Part shown: in pieces, positions 1 to 6,676 of the stretch | Numbering within the stretch: position 1 is the first letter of the stretch | How the letters are laid out: every line of letters begins with the position of its first letter | Assembly: GCA_023436525.1 (NCBI GenBank) | Contig: JAEZIW010000028.1 | Location: 1-9,715 of the forward strand | DNA from: Bacillota bacterium | Lineage (GTDB): Bacteria > Bacillota > Clostridia > Christensenellales > SZUA-584 | Length of the DNA: 9,715 nucleotides | Direction: 5' to 3' | The notes under the pieces: model-generated | Databases searched by the model: none | Told to the model about the DNA's origin: nothing | What the model saw: only the letters and a program-made list of their open reading frames with translations | Made by a program: the position numbers and the translations under genes

Positions 1-132
1 TCGTCTCCAATCAATTGTCTTTGTTTGACTATATAGATATTAGTAGATGAAAGCAGGCATGTCAACAAACAGACGTGAAGTCTTCAGTTTCATGAATGGA
101 TTCCGTGCTGCCGAGTTTACTATACAACAGAA

Positions 133-157
133 AAGGCGATCGGATACCGACCGCCTT
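133..157 (-). terminator. Rho-independent terminator of the phosphofructokinase gene
   Basis: A stem-loop lies 14 bases past the TAG stop of the minus-strand gene. AAGGCG (133-138) pairs with CGCCTT (152-157). After one mismatch, TCGG (140-143) pairs with CCGA (147-150) around a 3-base loop. Read on the minus strand it runs into the T-rich TTCTGTTGTATAG, as an intrinsic terminator should. Nothing else is recognisable in bases 1-170. Confidence 0.7.
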
Positions 158-170
158 CGAAAACCCATGT

Positions 171-1229
171 CTATTTGTCTCCGAAATTCAGACCCATTTC
201 CCGGCCGACACGCAGCAGCTCCGAATCCAGCGGAATCGTCTTGGTTTTACCGGCCACATCCTTCATCAGATTGGAGGTCACGCGCCCGTTTTTCACGGCA
301 ACGGTATGCCCAAACTGGCGTTTTTCAATCAGCTTGGCGGCGTACACACCCATTTCGGTGGCGAGCACGCGGTCATACGGACACGGCGGGCCGCCGCGCT
401 GATAATGCCCCGGTACAACCACGCGCGTATCGATATCAATCACGGCGTTGAGTTCATCCGCCAGCTTGTAGCCGATGGAATAGTGCTTGCCCTTGAGATC
501 CTGGTCTTCGGCATCAGTAACGCTGCGCGAGCCTTCCGCCACGGCAATAATCGAAAAATGCTTGCCGCTCTCGTAGCGGTCGTTGATGGTCTCGGCAACG
601 GAATTGATGTTGTACGGAATTTCAGGCAGCAGTATCACGTCGGCGCCGCTTGCGATGCCGGCGTTCAGCGTGAGCCAGCCCGCCGTGTTGCCCATCAGTT
701 CCACGATGATCACACGCGAGTGTGAGAAAGCGGTGGTGTGAACTTTGTCGATCACATCCGCCGCAATATCAACGGCGCTTTGAAAACCAAACGTGACATC
801 GGTGCCCCAGATGTCGTTGTCGATGGTTTTGGGCAGCCCGATCACGTTGAGACCGTGTTCCTCCAATATCCCGGCAGCCGTGTGTGTGCCGTTACCGCCG
901 AGCGTGACCAGACAATCCAAATCCATTTTTTCATAGTTTTTCGCCATCGTTTTGAACGCGTCGAGATATTTGCCGCTGTTCTGGCGCATTGTTTGATCAC
1001 GGTGACGCGAGGTGCGTAAGATTGTGCCGCCGAGCGTTAAAATGCCCGAAAACTCCTCTTTGTTCATTGTGCGATAATTTGCATCGATCAGCCCGCCGAA
1101 ACCGTCCATAATGCCGACAATCTCAGCGTCATCAAAAAACTGGTACGACGCTTTGGCGACGCCGCGTATGGCGGCGTTGAGCCCGGGGCAGTCCCCGCCG
1201 CTCGTCAGTATTCCAATTCGCTTTGCCAT
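171..1229 (-). CDS. pfkA: 6-phosphofructokinase (PfkA superfamily, mixed ATP/PPi-type active site)
   Basis: A 352-residue cytoplasmic glycolytic enzyme that phosphorylates fructose 6-phosphate to fructose 1,6-bisphosphate. Seen: the N-terminal nucleotide-loop motif GGDCPG (11-16), PKTIDND (133-139) with catalytic Asp137 and Asp139, R172, MG (179-180), E232, R269, and GHYQRGG (274-280) with H275 and R278. These match E. coli PfkA D127, D129, R162, M169/G170, E222, R243, H249 and R252. Three positions are odd. GGNGT (111-115) has Asn at the usual metal-binding Asp103, followed by Gly114 (E. coli G104), which favours ATP. Lys134 replaces Gly124, as in PPi-dependent enzymes. Asn181 replaces Arg171. 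The phosphate donor is therefore uncertain, with ATP slightly more likely. The start is fixed by GGAGG seven bases before the ATG. The gene stands alone, with a terminator behind it. The family assignment is certain; the donor and the symbol are less so. Confidence 0.95.
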   Translation of the reverse strand: MAKRIGILTSGGDCPGLNAAIRGVAKASYQFFDDAEIVGIMDGFGGLIDANYRTMNKEEFSGILTLGGTILRTSRHRDQTMRQNSGKYLDAFKTMAKNYEKMDLDCLVTLGGNGTHTAAGILEEHGLNVIGLPKTIDNDIWGTDVTFGFQSAVDIAADVIDKVHTTAFSHSRVIIVELMGNTAGWLTLNAGIASGADVILLPEIPYNINSVAETINDRYESGKHFSIIAVAEGSRSVTDAEDQDLKGKHYSIGYKLADELNAVIDIDTRVVVPGHYQRGGPPCPYDRVLATEMGVYAAKLIEKRQFGHTVAVKNGRVTSNLMKDVAGKTKTIPLDSELLRVGREMGLNFGDK

Positions 1230-1283
1230 GGGTAGTCCTCCGTTTATATAAAAAATTTAATAGATGATTCTTTGGTTTTAGAG

Positions 1284-1335
1284 ATTATACAACAATTCAG
1301 CTGTATTATACACTTTATTATAAACAGGTGCGTCA
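1284..1335 (-). promoter_or_regulatory. AT-rich promoter region of the phosphofructokinase gene
   Basis: Three TATAAT hexamers read on the minus strand, at 1284-1289, 1305-1310 and 1317-1322 (ATTATA on the plus strand), all within 100 bases upstream of the start codon. No -35 box at ideal spacing could be settled; TTGAAT lies 15 bases upstream of the outermost hexamer. Promoter activity is likely, but the exact start is not resolved. Confidence 0.35.
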
Positions 1336-1362
1336 GTATTCAAACCACTGTCATCAGTTTGG

Positions 1363-1398
1363 AAAAATAATAAACGGGGCCGATTAGCTCAGCCCCGT
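1363..1398 (-). terminator. Rho-independent terminator of the zinc-ribbon protein gene
   Basis: ACGGGGC (1374-1380) pairs with GCCCCGT (1392-1398) around an 11-base loop. On the minus strand it is followed by TTTATTATTTTT, the classic U-tract. It lies 22 bases past the stop of the minus-strand gene ending at 1421 and separates it from the phosphofructokinase gene. Confidence 0.8.
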
Positions 1399-1420
1399 GA
1401 ATTCAAAGATTAACGTGTGA

Positions 1421-2869
1421 TCAATCTGTCAAAGAAGGCAAGGCAGTCGTGCTCATGCCGAAACCACCGCTGAATATGTCATTAACGTCGATGATGTTGG
1501 CATGGCTGGTGTCGATATCAAAGCGGGGGTCGTCTGCAACATCATCGGAGGGTTTTCCGATTTTAACCGTTTCATCGGTATTGATGAGTATGGTTTGGCC
1601 GGCCAAAGTCATCTCGACTTCGGCGGACACACTATTGCCGTCTACGGTTTGGCTGCCGCTCATCGTTATGCCATCAGCGCCCGGTATGCTGAAGGTTCCC
1701 TCAAAATCAAAGCCGTCCTTGGTTTTTAAGATGTTAAAATCCAGCGATAAAACATTGCTGCCTGAAGCCGACACCTCAAGTGCGATTGACTTGCCGTCTT
1801 TTTCGTTTTCATAGCCGAAATCAACATAAAACAGCTCGCTGCCGGATTCTTCTGCGGCGATTTGTAAGCCGACGGGCCGATTGTTCTCATAAGAAACCGT
1901 CATCGTCAGCACTGTTTCGGACTCTTCAAGCATCGGCGCGGCCAGCTTGATTGCGCTCGCAACATCAATCGGCGTATCACTGATCTCCGAAATTATGTCG
2001 GATAAGGTGTCATTAAGCTCGTCACTATCTTCAAGCTTTTCTGCAAAAGTATCGAGCGTTTGCGCAAGCGCTTTGCCATCCAGCGTCAGCGTGGTTTCTG
2101 TCGCGCTTTTGTCAAAATAGCTTTCGTCAATGCTGTTGAGGAACATTTCCGTCAGTTTCAGAAAGTCGATTTTGTTCAGTTCTTTGTTCTCAAAAAACGC
2201 CGCGATTCTGTCTTTTAACGGCATTGGCTTGGATAAATCGGAATTTGAATTGAACTTAATACCGGTCACGGAACCATCCTGATCGATATAAAGGGTGTCT
2301 TCAAGCAGCAGAAGCTTGATGGTGTTTTCCATCGAGGCTTGATCGCCGAAAAATTCGGCATACTCGCTGGCGCTGTAATCGGTCACGGATTTGACGTTAA
2401 TGCCCAATGCCGTTTCGTCATAAACATAAGCAACATCCGCGTCGGTTTTCACGCCGGACATATCCACGGCGGAGTTCATGGTCAGCTCAAAGGGTTTATC
2501 CAGAATTTTTTTCATATCGTTTTCAGCTTCGAGGCCTTTGACGGCTCCGCTGAACACACCCACAACATCGTTAGCAAACCGCGTTTGCACCGTGCTGCCG
2601 CTGAACGGGCCTGCGCTGCCGCCCGGGGCAAAAACCACAAAAATGAGAACAGCGGCTGCGATGAGCGCAACGCCGACTCCGATAAGAACCCACAGCAGGG
2701 CTTTGCCCTTTTTTTTCGGCGGTTGACCGGATATAGAAGCCTGATCCATAGGCGCAATCGGCGCTACGTTAGGCTGGGCCGCAACAGGGGCATTTTCTAC
2801 CTTGGTGCCGCAAGCCGTGCAGAACTGGCTGTCCGGCGGGAGCTGTGCACCGCATTTTACACAAAACAT
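1421..2869 (-). CDS. Zinc-ribbon, single-pass membrane protein of unknown function
   Basis: A 482-residue protein with no recognised function. Three parts are visible. Residues 3-20 form a short zinc ribbon with C3, C6, C17 and C20 (FCVKCG...FCTACG). A Pro/Ala/Gln-rich linker (about 26-51) ends in the basic KKKGK. A hydrophobic helix follows (about 57-80), then an acidic Ser/Thr/Asp-rich domain of about 400 residues. By the positive-inside rule the ribbon is cytoplasmic and the large domain lies outside. The outer domain has alternating hydrophobic/polar stretches that suggest beta strands (VSYENNRPVGLQIA, FEGTFSIPGADGITMSG), but I cannot assign it to a family. The start is supported by AGGAGG five bases upstream. 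Firmicutes often encode such N-terminal zinc-ribbon membrane proteins, usually uncharacterised. It is divergent from the cobalamin operon and has its own terminator, so no shared role is implied. Confidence 0.85.
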   Translation of the reverse strand: MFCVKCGAQLPPDSQFCTACGTKVENAPVAAQPNVAPIAPMDQASISGQPPKKKGKALLWVLIGVGVALIAAAVLIFVVFAPGGSAGPFSGSTVQTRFANDVVGVFSGAVKGLEAENDMKKILDKPFELTMNSAVDMSGVKTDADVAYVYDETALGINVKSVTDYSASEYAEFFGDQASMENTIKLLLLEDTLYIDQDGSVTGIKFNSNSDLSKPMPLKDRIAAFFENKELNKIDFLKLTEMFLNSIDESYFDKSATETTLTLDGKALAQTLDTFAEKLEDSDELNDTLSDIISEISDTPIDVASAIKLAAPMLEESETVLTMTVSYENNRPVGLQIAAEESGSELFYVDFGYENEKDGKSIALEVSASGSNVLSLDFNILKTKDGFDFEGTFSIPGADGITMSGSQTVDGNSVSAEVEMTLAGQTILINTDETVKIGKPSDDVADDPRFDIDTSHANIIDVNDIFSGGFGMSTTALPSLTD

Positions 2870-2924
2870 ATTACCCTCCTAAAAGCAAGAATATGATGAC
2901 AGGGCGATTATGCCCAACATATTT

Positions 2925-2979
2925 ATCATACACGAAATGACTTGGTTTTGCCAGTCATGTCAAAAACAAAAAGTCATTT
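2925..2979 (-). promoter_or_regulatory. Candidate promoter with AGTCAT operator-like repeats
   Basis: On the minus strand a TATGAT -10 box (2925-2930) stands 18 bases from a weak CTGGCA -35 box (2949-2954), upstream of the zinc-ribbon gene. Overlaid are AAATGACTT (2935-2943) and its exact reverse complement AAGTCATTT (2971-2979), with a further AGTCAT at 2953-2958 overlapping the -35 box. This arrangement is typical of a regulator binding site; the regulator is unknown. Confidence 0.35.
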
Positions 2980-3035
2980 TATAAAGAATTTTGGCGATAA
3001 ACAGGCGCAGGCTCAATCACGCCTGTGCCTATATA

Positions 3036-3064
3036 TTGACCCCGCTTTGCTCATATGATATGCT
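3036..3064 (+). promoter_or_regulatory. Sigma70-type promoter of the btuFCD riboswitch transcript
   Basis: TTGACC (3036-3041) and TATGCT (3059-3064) are separated by exactly 17 bases. The predicted transcription start is near 3071, just ahead of the riboswitch aptamer, which fits a long leader of about 375 bases before btuF. Confidence 0.65.
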
Positions 3065-3070
3065 GACTGA

Positions 3071-3290
3071 AATCGAATATGAACCATCTGGTGCCTTGTT
3101 GAAGCCGCAGTTGAAAACGATGCTTCAAAAAGGATAATAGGGAAAACGGTGAAATGCCGTTGCAGCCCCCGCTACCGTATGGCAGACTGCTAAAAACAAA
3201 TGAGCCACTGAAGCCAAGTGCTTTGGGAAGGCGTTTTTAGCGGAATGAAGCCGAGCCGGTAAACCTGCCCGATGCGTTATGTCAGATTTC
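3071..3290 (+). promoter_or_regulatory. Cobalamin riboswitch aptamer
   Basis: An adenosylcobalamin-class leader RNA recognised from its conserved blocks in order: GGTGCC near 3090, the hairpin ACGG/CCGT (around 3146-3160) followed by GCAGCCCCCGCTACCGT, then TGAAGCCAAGTGCTTTGGGA, and the B12-box-like GAGCCGGTAAACCTGCC (3253-3269). A perfect 9-bp helix, GCTAAAAAC (3189-3197) with GTTTTTAGC (3233-3241), encloses the TGAAGCC segment. The ends are approximate. By family knowledge, cobalamin binding represses the downstream genes, here the btuFCD importer. Confidence 0.93.
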
Positions 3291-3331
3291 TTCGGAGGGA
3301 AGGATGCAGACGGCCGTTTATTGACGGATCG

Positions 3332-3364
3332 ACGCCCTAAGCATCAGCGCTTCAGGCGTTTTTT
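3332..3364 (+). terminator. Riboswitch expression platform: intrinsic terminator
   Basis: ACGCC (3332-3336) pairs with GGCGT (3355-3359). Inside a 2x2 loop, AAGC (3339-3342) pairs with GCTT (3349-3352). Six T follow (3359-3364). It sits between the aptamer and btuF, so control is probably by transcription termination. GATGCGTT (3271-3278), directly after the B12 box, can pair with AAGCATC (3339-3345) with one bulge. It could therefore serve as the antiterminator when cobalamin is absent (inference). Confidence 0.8.
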
Positions 3365-3444
3365 AATTGTCAGACAAGTCATGGTGAAACCGGCCTGATT
3401 CTTTCTTCGTTTCGGGGGATATTTTTAAAACGGAGGAAAGACAA

Positions 3445-4389
3445 ATGAAAAGATGGATGCAAATTTTGCTCGTGATCGTGATGATTGCGGGACTGCTTTG
3501 CGGATGTGCTGCGGGCGGCGGTACATCAGAACCGTCCGGTACACCTGTTCCCAAGGATATTCTTAGTGAAAACGTGGACGCAATGGGTAACGCGGTGCCA
3601 CCGTCGGCAATACCCGAAGCCGAGCTGACGATTGTATCGACAGCCCCCAGCGCAACGGAAATACTCTTTGCGCTCGGCTGCGGCGACAGCATTGTGGGCG
3701 TCGATATCAGCTCAACCTATCCCGCAGAGACGGCGGCTATCGAAAAGGTCGGCGATTTTAACGGATTTGATGTGGAAAAGGTGATTGCGCTGAAGCCTTC
3801 TGTCGTGTTTGCGGGTAACGGTCTGCAGCATGAGGATATTGTAGCGCTGGAAAAAGCGGGACTCAATGTGGTGGCGGTGGAGGCCACGTACTACGACGAT
3901 ATCGCAAAAAGCATCACAATGATCGGTGACGTGGTCGGGAAGAAAGACGAGGCTGCGGCGCTCAATCAGCAGATTGCCGATGTGGAAAAAACCGTGAAAG
4001 AAAAAACGATGGCACTCACGCAAAAGCCGTCTGTGTACTATGTGATGGGCATCGGTGAATACGGCAATTGGACCTCCGGAAAAGGCAGCTTTATCAACAC
4101 CATCATCGAAATGGCGGGCGGAAATCCCATTACAAACGACGCGGCTTCCGAATGGCTGGAATACCCGGTGGAGGATCTCGTGAAAAAAGATCCCGATATA
4201 TTGCTCGTGTCGAGCCGTGTGGCAGAGGATGATTTAAAAGCGGCGACAGGCTATCGTGACATGACGGCGATTAAAAAGGGCCATTACTATGTTGTTGATG
4301 CCGGTGTTATTGAACTGCCCGGCCCGCGTATCGGCGAGGCGCTGTCGGCGGTGCAGGGACATATTGAAAATTTTCTTGCGGGAGAATAA
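3445..4389 (+). CDS. btuF: Cobalamin (corrinoid) ABC transporter substrate-binding lipoprotein
   Basis: A 314-residue lipid-anchored binding protein that captures corrinoid outside the membrane and hands it to BtuC. Seen: a signal peptide with basic start MKR, a hydrophobic core, and a lipobox LCGC with lipidated Cys21, followed by a Gly/Ser/Pro linker (about 22-60). The rest is a helical-backbone (Peripla_BP_2 / BtuF-FhuD type) fold. It opens with the typical IVSTAPSATEILFALG block (about 64-79), then VGVDISSTYP and KVIALKPSVVFAGN. The C-terminal lobe contains MGIGEYGNW, EMAGG, a DPDILLVSS segment and GPRIGEAL. The start is supported by GGAGG nine bases upstream of the ATG. It is first in the operon, behind the cobalamin riboswitch; this context makes corrinoid rather than iron-siderophore the likely ligand, as sequence alone would not separate the two. 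btuC begins two bases after its stop. Confidence 0.92.
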   Translation: MKRWMQILLVIVMIAGLLCGCAAGGGTSEPSGTPVPKDILSENVDAMGNAVPPSAIPEAELTIVSTAPSATEILFALGCGDSIVGVDISSTYPAETAAIEKVGDFNGFDVEKVIALKPSVVFAGNGLQHEDIVALEKAGLNVVAVEATYYDDIAKSITMIGDVVGKKDEAAALNQQIADVEKTVKEKTMALTQKPSVYYVMGIGEYGNWTSGKGSFINTIIEMAGGNPITNDAASEWLEYPVEDLVKKDPDILLVSSRVAEDDLKAATGYRDMTAIKKGHYYVVDAGVIELPGPRIGEALSAVQGHIENFLAGE

Positions 4390-4391
4390 AC

Positions 4392-5405
4392 TTGAACGAA
4401 GGTCGGCACAAAAAAACAATACTGATAGGAGCCGTGATGGTGCCGCTGGGCATCATTGCGGCGCTGTCCGCCTTTCTGTTTGGCAGCTCGGGCGTCAGCC
4501 TCGGTGAGCTTATTGCGCTGTTAACCGGTACGGCTGAGCCGTACACGGCGATTATTTTTTTCAGCATTCGGCTGCCAAGAGCCATCCTTGCGCTGGTGTC
4601 GGGCGGGGCGCTCGGGATATCGGGCGCATGCCTGCAGGGTATGTTTAAAAACCCGATGGCAGATTCCTATGTGATCGGCGTGAGCAGCGGCGCGGCGCTT
4701 GGCGCAACGGTTGCGCTCGCTTTCGGTTCGGCGGTGGCGTTCCTCGGGTTTGGCGCGGTGAGCCTGCTGGCGTTCCTTGGTGCGCTGGCTGCCGTTTCGG
4801 TTGTGTACAGGCTTGCAAAGATACATGGCAAGGTGTCCACATTCTCGCTGCTGCTCGCGGGCGTGGCAGTGAGCACGTTATGCTCAGCGCTTGTTTACTG
4901 CATCATGATACTGTTTCGCGACAAGATGGAGCATATTGTGATGTGGACAATGGGCAGCTTTTCATCGGCTTCGTGGGACAAGGTGATCGTCGGTGTGCCC
5001 GCGATGCTGGTTTCGTCGGTGCTGTGCTTGTTCTTCGCGCGCGATCTGAACATCATGCTGCAGGGTGATGAAGCCGCGCGGCATCTCGGTGTGGACGCAG
5101 GCAGAGTGCGCCGCAGACTCATACTGCTGACCACGGTCGCCACGGCGAGCGCGGTATCGGTCAGCGGCATCATCGGGTTTGTGGGGCTGATTGTGCCGCA
5201 TATCATGCGGCTGATATTAGGGCCCGATCATCGGAAGCTGCTGCCCGTTTCGTTTTTCGACGGCGGTATCTTTTTGCTGATTGCGGATACGCTTTCGCGC
5301 GTGGTGGTGCAAAGCCAGGAGATTCCGGTGGGTGTGGTTACGGCGCTGATCGGCGTGCCGTTCTTCTTATTTCTGCTGCGGCGGGGCAGAGGGGTGAAGC
5401 GATGA
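4392..5405 (+). CDS. btuC: Cobalamin ABC transporter permease (FecCD family)
   Basis: A 337-residue polytopic membrane protein, the usual length for this family, which forms the homodimeric translocation channel. Seen: a first membrane helix at about 10-30; RLPRAILALVSGGALGISG (60-78), the family signature before helix 3; QGMFKNPMADSYVIGVSSGA (about 82-101); several further hydrophobic segments; and GFVGLIVPHIMR (262-273), the cytoplasmic loop region that contacts the ATPase. The C terminus is basic (RRGRGVKR), consistent with a cytoplasmic end. The predicted start is TTG, with GGGAG seven bases upstream; no better in-frame ATG precedes the conserved region (the next Met is residue 16, inside the first helix). 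It starts two bases after btuF and overlaps btuD by four bases (ATGA), so translation of the three genes is probably coupled. Confidence 0.93.
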   Translation: MNEGRHKKTILIGAVMVPLGIIAALSAFLFGSSGVSLGELIALLTGTAEPYTAIIFFSIRLPRAILALVSGGALGISGACLQGMFKNPMADSYVIGVSSGAALGATVALAFGSAVAFLGFGAVSLLAFLGALAAVSVVYRLAKIHGKVSTFSLLLAGVAVSTLCSALVYCIMILFRDKMEHIVMWTMGSFSSASWDKVIVGVPAMLVSSVLCLFFARDLNIMLQGDEAARHLGVDAGRVRRRLILLTTVATASAVSVSGIIGFVGLIVPHIMRLILGPDHRKLLPVSFFDGGIFLLIADTLSRVVVQSQEIPVGVVTALIGVPFFLFLLRRGRGVKR

Positions 5406-6178
5406 GCGATCTTCATATCACCGGCGTGCATTACAGCTACGAGCCGCCGATTTGGGCGCTGCATAATGTGAGCTTTGATATTCCGTCGGGGCGTTTCTGC
5501 GGCATTATCGGGCCGAACGGCTCGGGCAAATCCACGCTGCTCGGGTGTATTTCCGGGCACTTAACGCCGAATCATGGATTGGTGAGCATCGGTGCTCATG
5601 ATGTGACGAAGCTGAGCGTGCGCGAGCTTGCGCGTCGCATGGCGCTGGTGCAGCAGCAAACCACGCTGGAATATGATTTTACCGTGGGCGATATTGTGTT
5701 GACGGGGCGCAATCCGTATATGAAGCGCTGGCGCAGCGAAACGGACAGGGATTACGCGGTGATGAACGAGGCGCTGCAGACGGCCGGCATTATGCACCTG
5801 AAGGACAGGCTGATTACCTCACTCTCGGGCGGTGAATGGCAGATGATGATACTCGCGCGCGCGCTGTGTCAGCAGGCCGATATTATGCTGCTCGATGAGC
5901 CGGTAACGGGGCTCGATATCAAGCATCAGGTGAGCATTATGGGCACGGTCAAGCGGCTGGCAAGCGCGCGCGGCATTTCTGTGGTGTGCGTGCTGCACGA
6001 TTTGAATTTGGCGCTCGCATACTGCGATGATATTGTGCTGCTGAAAAAGGGCGAGGTATTTGCGCAGGGCACGCCCGGTGAGGTGCTGACGAAGGCGAAC
6101 ATAGAGAGCGTTTACGGCACAGCCGTGAACACGTTTGAACAGGGCGGGAAGACGTACATACTGCCAGTGATGATATGA
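5402..6178 (+). CDS. btuD: Cobalamin ABC transporter ATP-binding protein
   Basis: A 258-residue cytoplasmic ATPase that powers BtuC. All ABC motifs are intact: A-loop Tyr13, Walker A GPNGSGKST (37-45), Q-loop around Gln84-86, the family-typical TVGDIVLTGRNPY (94-106), signature LSGGEWQ (141-147), Walker B IMLLDEP (161-167) with catalytic Glu166, D-loop GLD (170-172), and switch His199 in VLHDLN. Length and motif order fit the FepC/BtuD/FhuC group of siderophore and corrinoid importers. The riboswitch and the BtuFC partners point to cobalamin. The ATG overlaps the btuC stop (ATGA), and a GGGG-rich stretch ten bases upstream may act as the ribosome binding site. It is the last gene of the operon; what follows is a repeat-rich gap with no standard terminator directly behind the stop. 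Confidence 0.93.
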   Translation: MSDLHITGVHYSYEPPIWALHNVSFDIPSGRFCGIIGPNGSGKSTLLGCISGHLTPNHGLVSIGAHDVTKLSVRELARRMALVQQQTTLEYDFTVGDIVLTGRNPYMKRWRSETDRDYAVMNEALQTAGIMHLKDRLITSLSGGEWQMMILARALCQQADIMLLDEPVTGLDIKHQVSIMGTVKRLASARGISVVCVLHDLNLALAYCDDIVLLKKGEVFAQGTPGEVLTKANIESVYGTAVNTFEQGGKTYILPVMI

Positions 6179-6232
6179 AAATAGCGATAAGCCATGGGAT
6201 GCTACCTGTCGCATCAGATCCTGATCCGTTAT

Positions 6233-6530
6233 CGTAGTCGTCGCTTCGCTTCCACTACGTAAAGGGAATGGTTTTTTAGTTATTCCGATGTGAGATACAG
6301 CTGATGATTTGAACTTAACAAAAAAGAGCCCTTTTGGCCGCTTGCGGCAATAGAAGGTGATTCTGCTTCACTTCGTAGTCGTCGCTTTGCTCCCACTACG
6401 TAAAGGGAATTGTTTTTTAGTTATTCAAGCACTACAAAAAAAGAGCCCTTTTGGCCGCTTGCGGCAATAGAAGAGTAGTCTGGTTCACGTCGTAGTCGTC
6501 GCTTCGCTCCCACTACGTAAAGAACTTGTT
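6233..6530 (+). repeat. Composite intergenic repeat array A-B-A-B-A
   Basis: Two repeat types alternate between btuD and proS. Type A is 53 bp: CGTAGTCGTCGCTTCGCT-like, then ACTACGTAAAGGGAAT, then GTTTTTTAGTTATTC. It occurs at 6233-6285 and 6374-6426, and its first 32 bases recur at 6491-6522. Each A can fold through CGTAGT/ACTACG with a small GC-TTC-GC tip. Type B is about 37 bp (a run of A, then GAGCCCTTTTGGCCGC, TTGCGGCAATAGAAG) at 6320-6356 and 6436-6473, with the short hairpin GCCGC/GCGGC. B-to-A linkers are also similar (GTGATTCTGCTTCAC versus GTAGTCTGGTTCAC). The T-runs behind A could terminate btuFCD transcription. The rest of 6179-6550 holds no gene. Confidence 0.8.
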
Positions 6531-6611
6531 TTCTGATATCACTATTTATCATGGCTGTGACATTGGCGAAAAAACCACTTATATATCCGAAAAAATGCGT
6601 TTCTCCTTGCA

Positions 6612-6640
6612 TTGTACAGCTTGTTTTATTGTGGTATACT
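6612..6640 (+). promoter_or_regulatory. Promoter of proS
   Basis: TTGTAC (6612-6617) and TATACT (6635-6640) are separated by 17 bases. The predicted transcription start is near 6647, about 30 bases before the chosen ATG. Its position rules out translation starts further upstream. Confidence 0.75.
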
Positions 6641-6676
6641 GACAGGCGAACTGACTTTGAAGGAGTTTTATTTCTC

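Noticed and set aside
96..725. Long plus-strand open frames opposite the phosphofructokinase gene (also 47-451 and 738-1019)
   Set aside because: They are antisense to a clearly conserved gene, show no recognisable motifs and lack ribosome binding sites.
6233..6530. CRISPR-like array in the btuD-proS gap
   Set aside because: The repeats are of two different types, the spacings are unequal (141 and 117 bases), the spacer-like segments are themselves partly repeated, and no cas genes are nearby.
6551..6676. Upstream extension of proS to an ATG at 6551
   Set aside because: It would overlap the TTGTAC/TATACT promoter, its 42 residues do not resemble the family N terminus, and the ATG at 6677 has a ribosome binding site and the conserved MRLSQ start.
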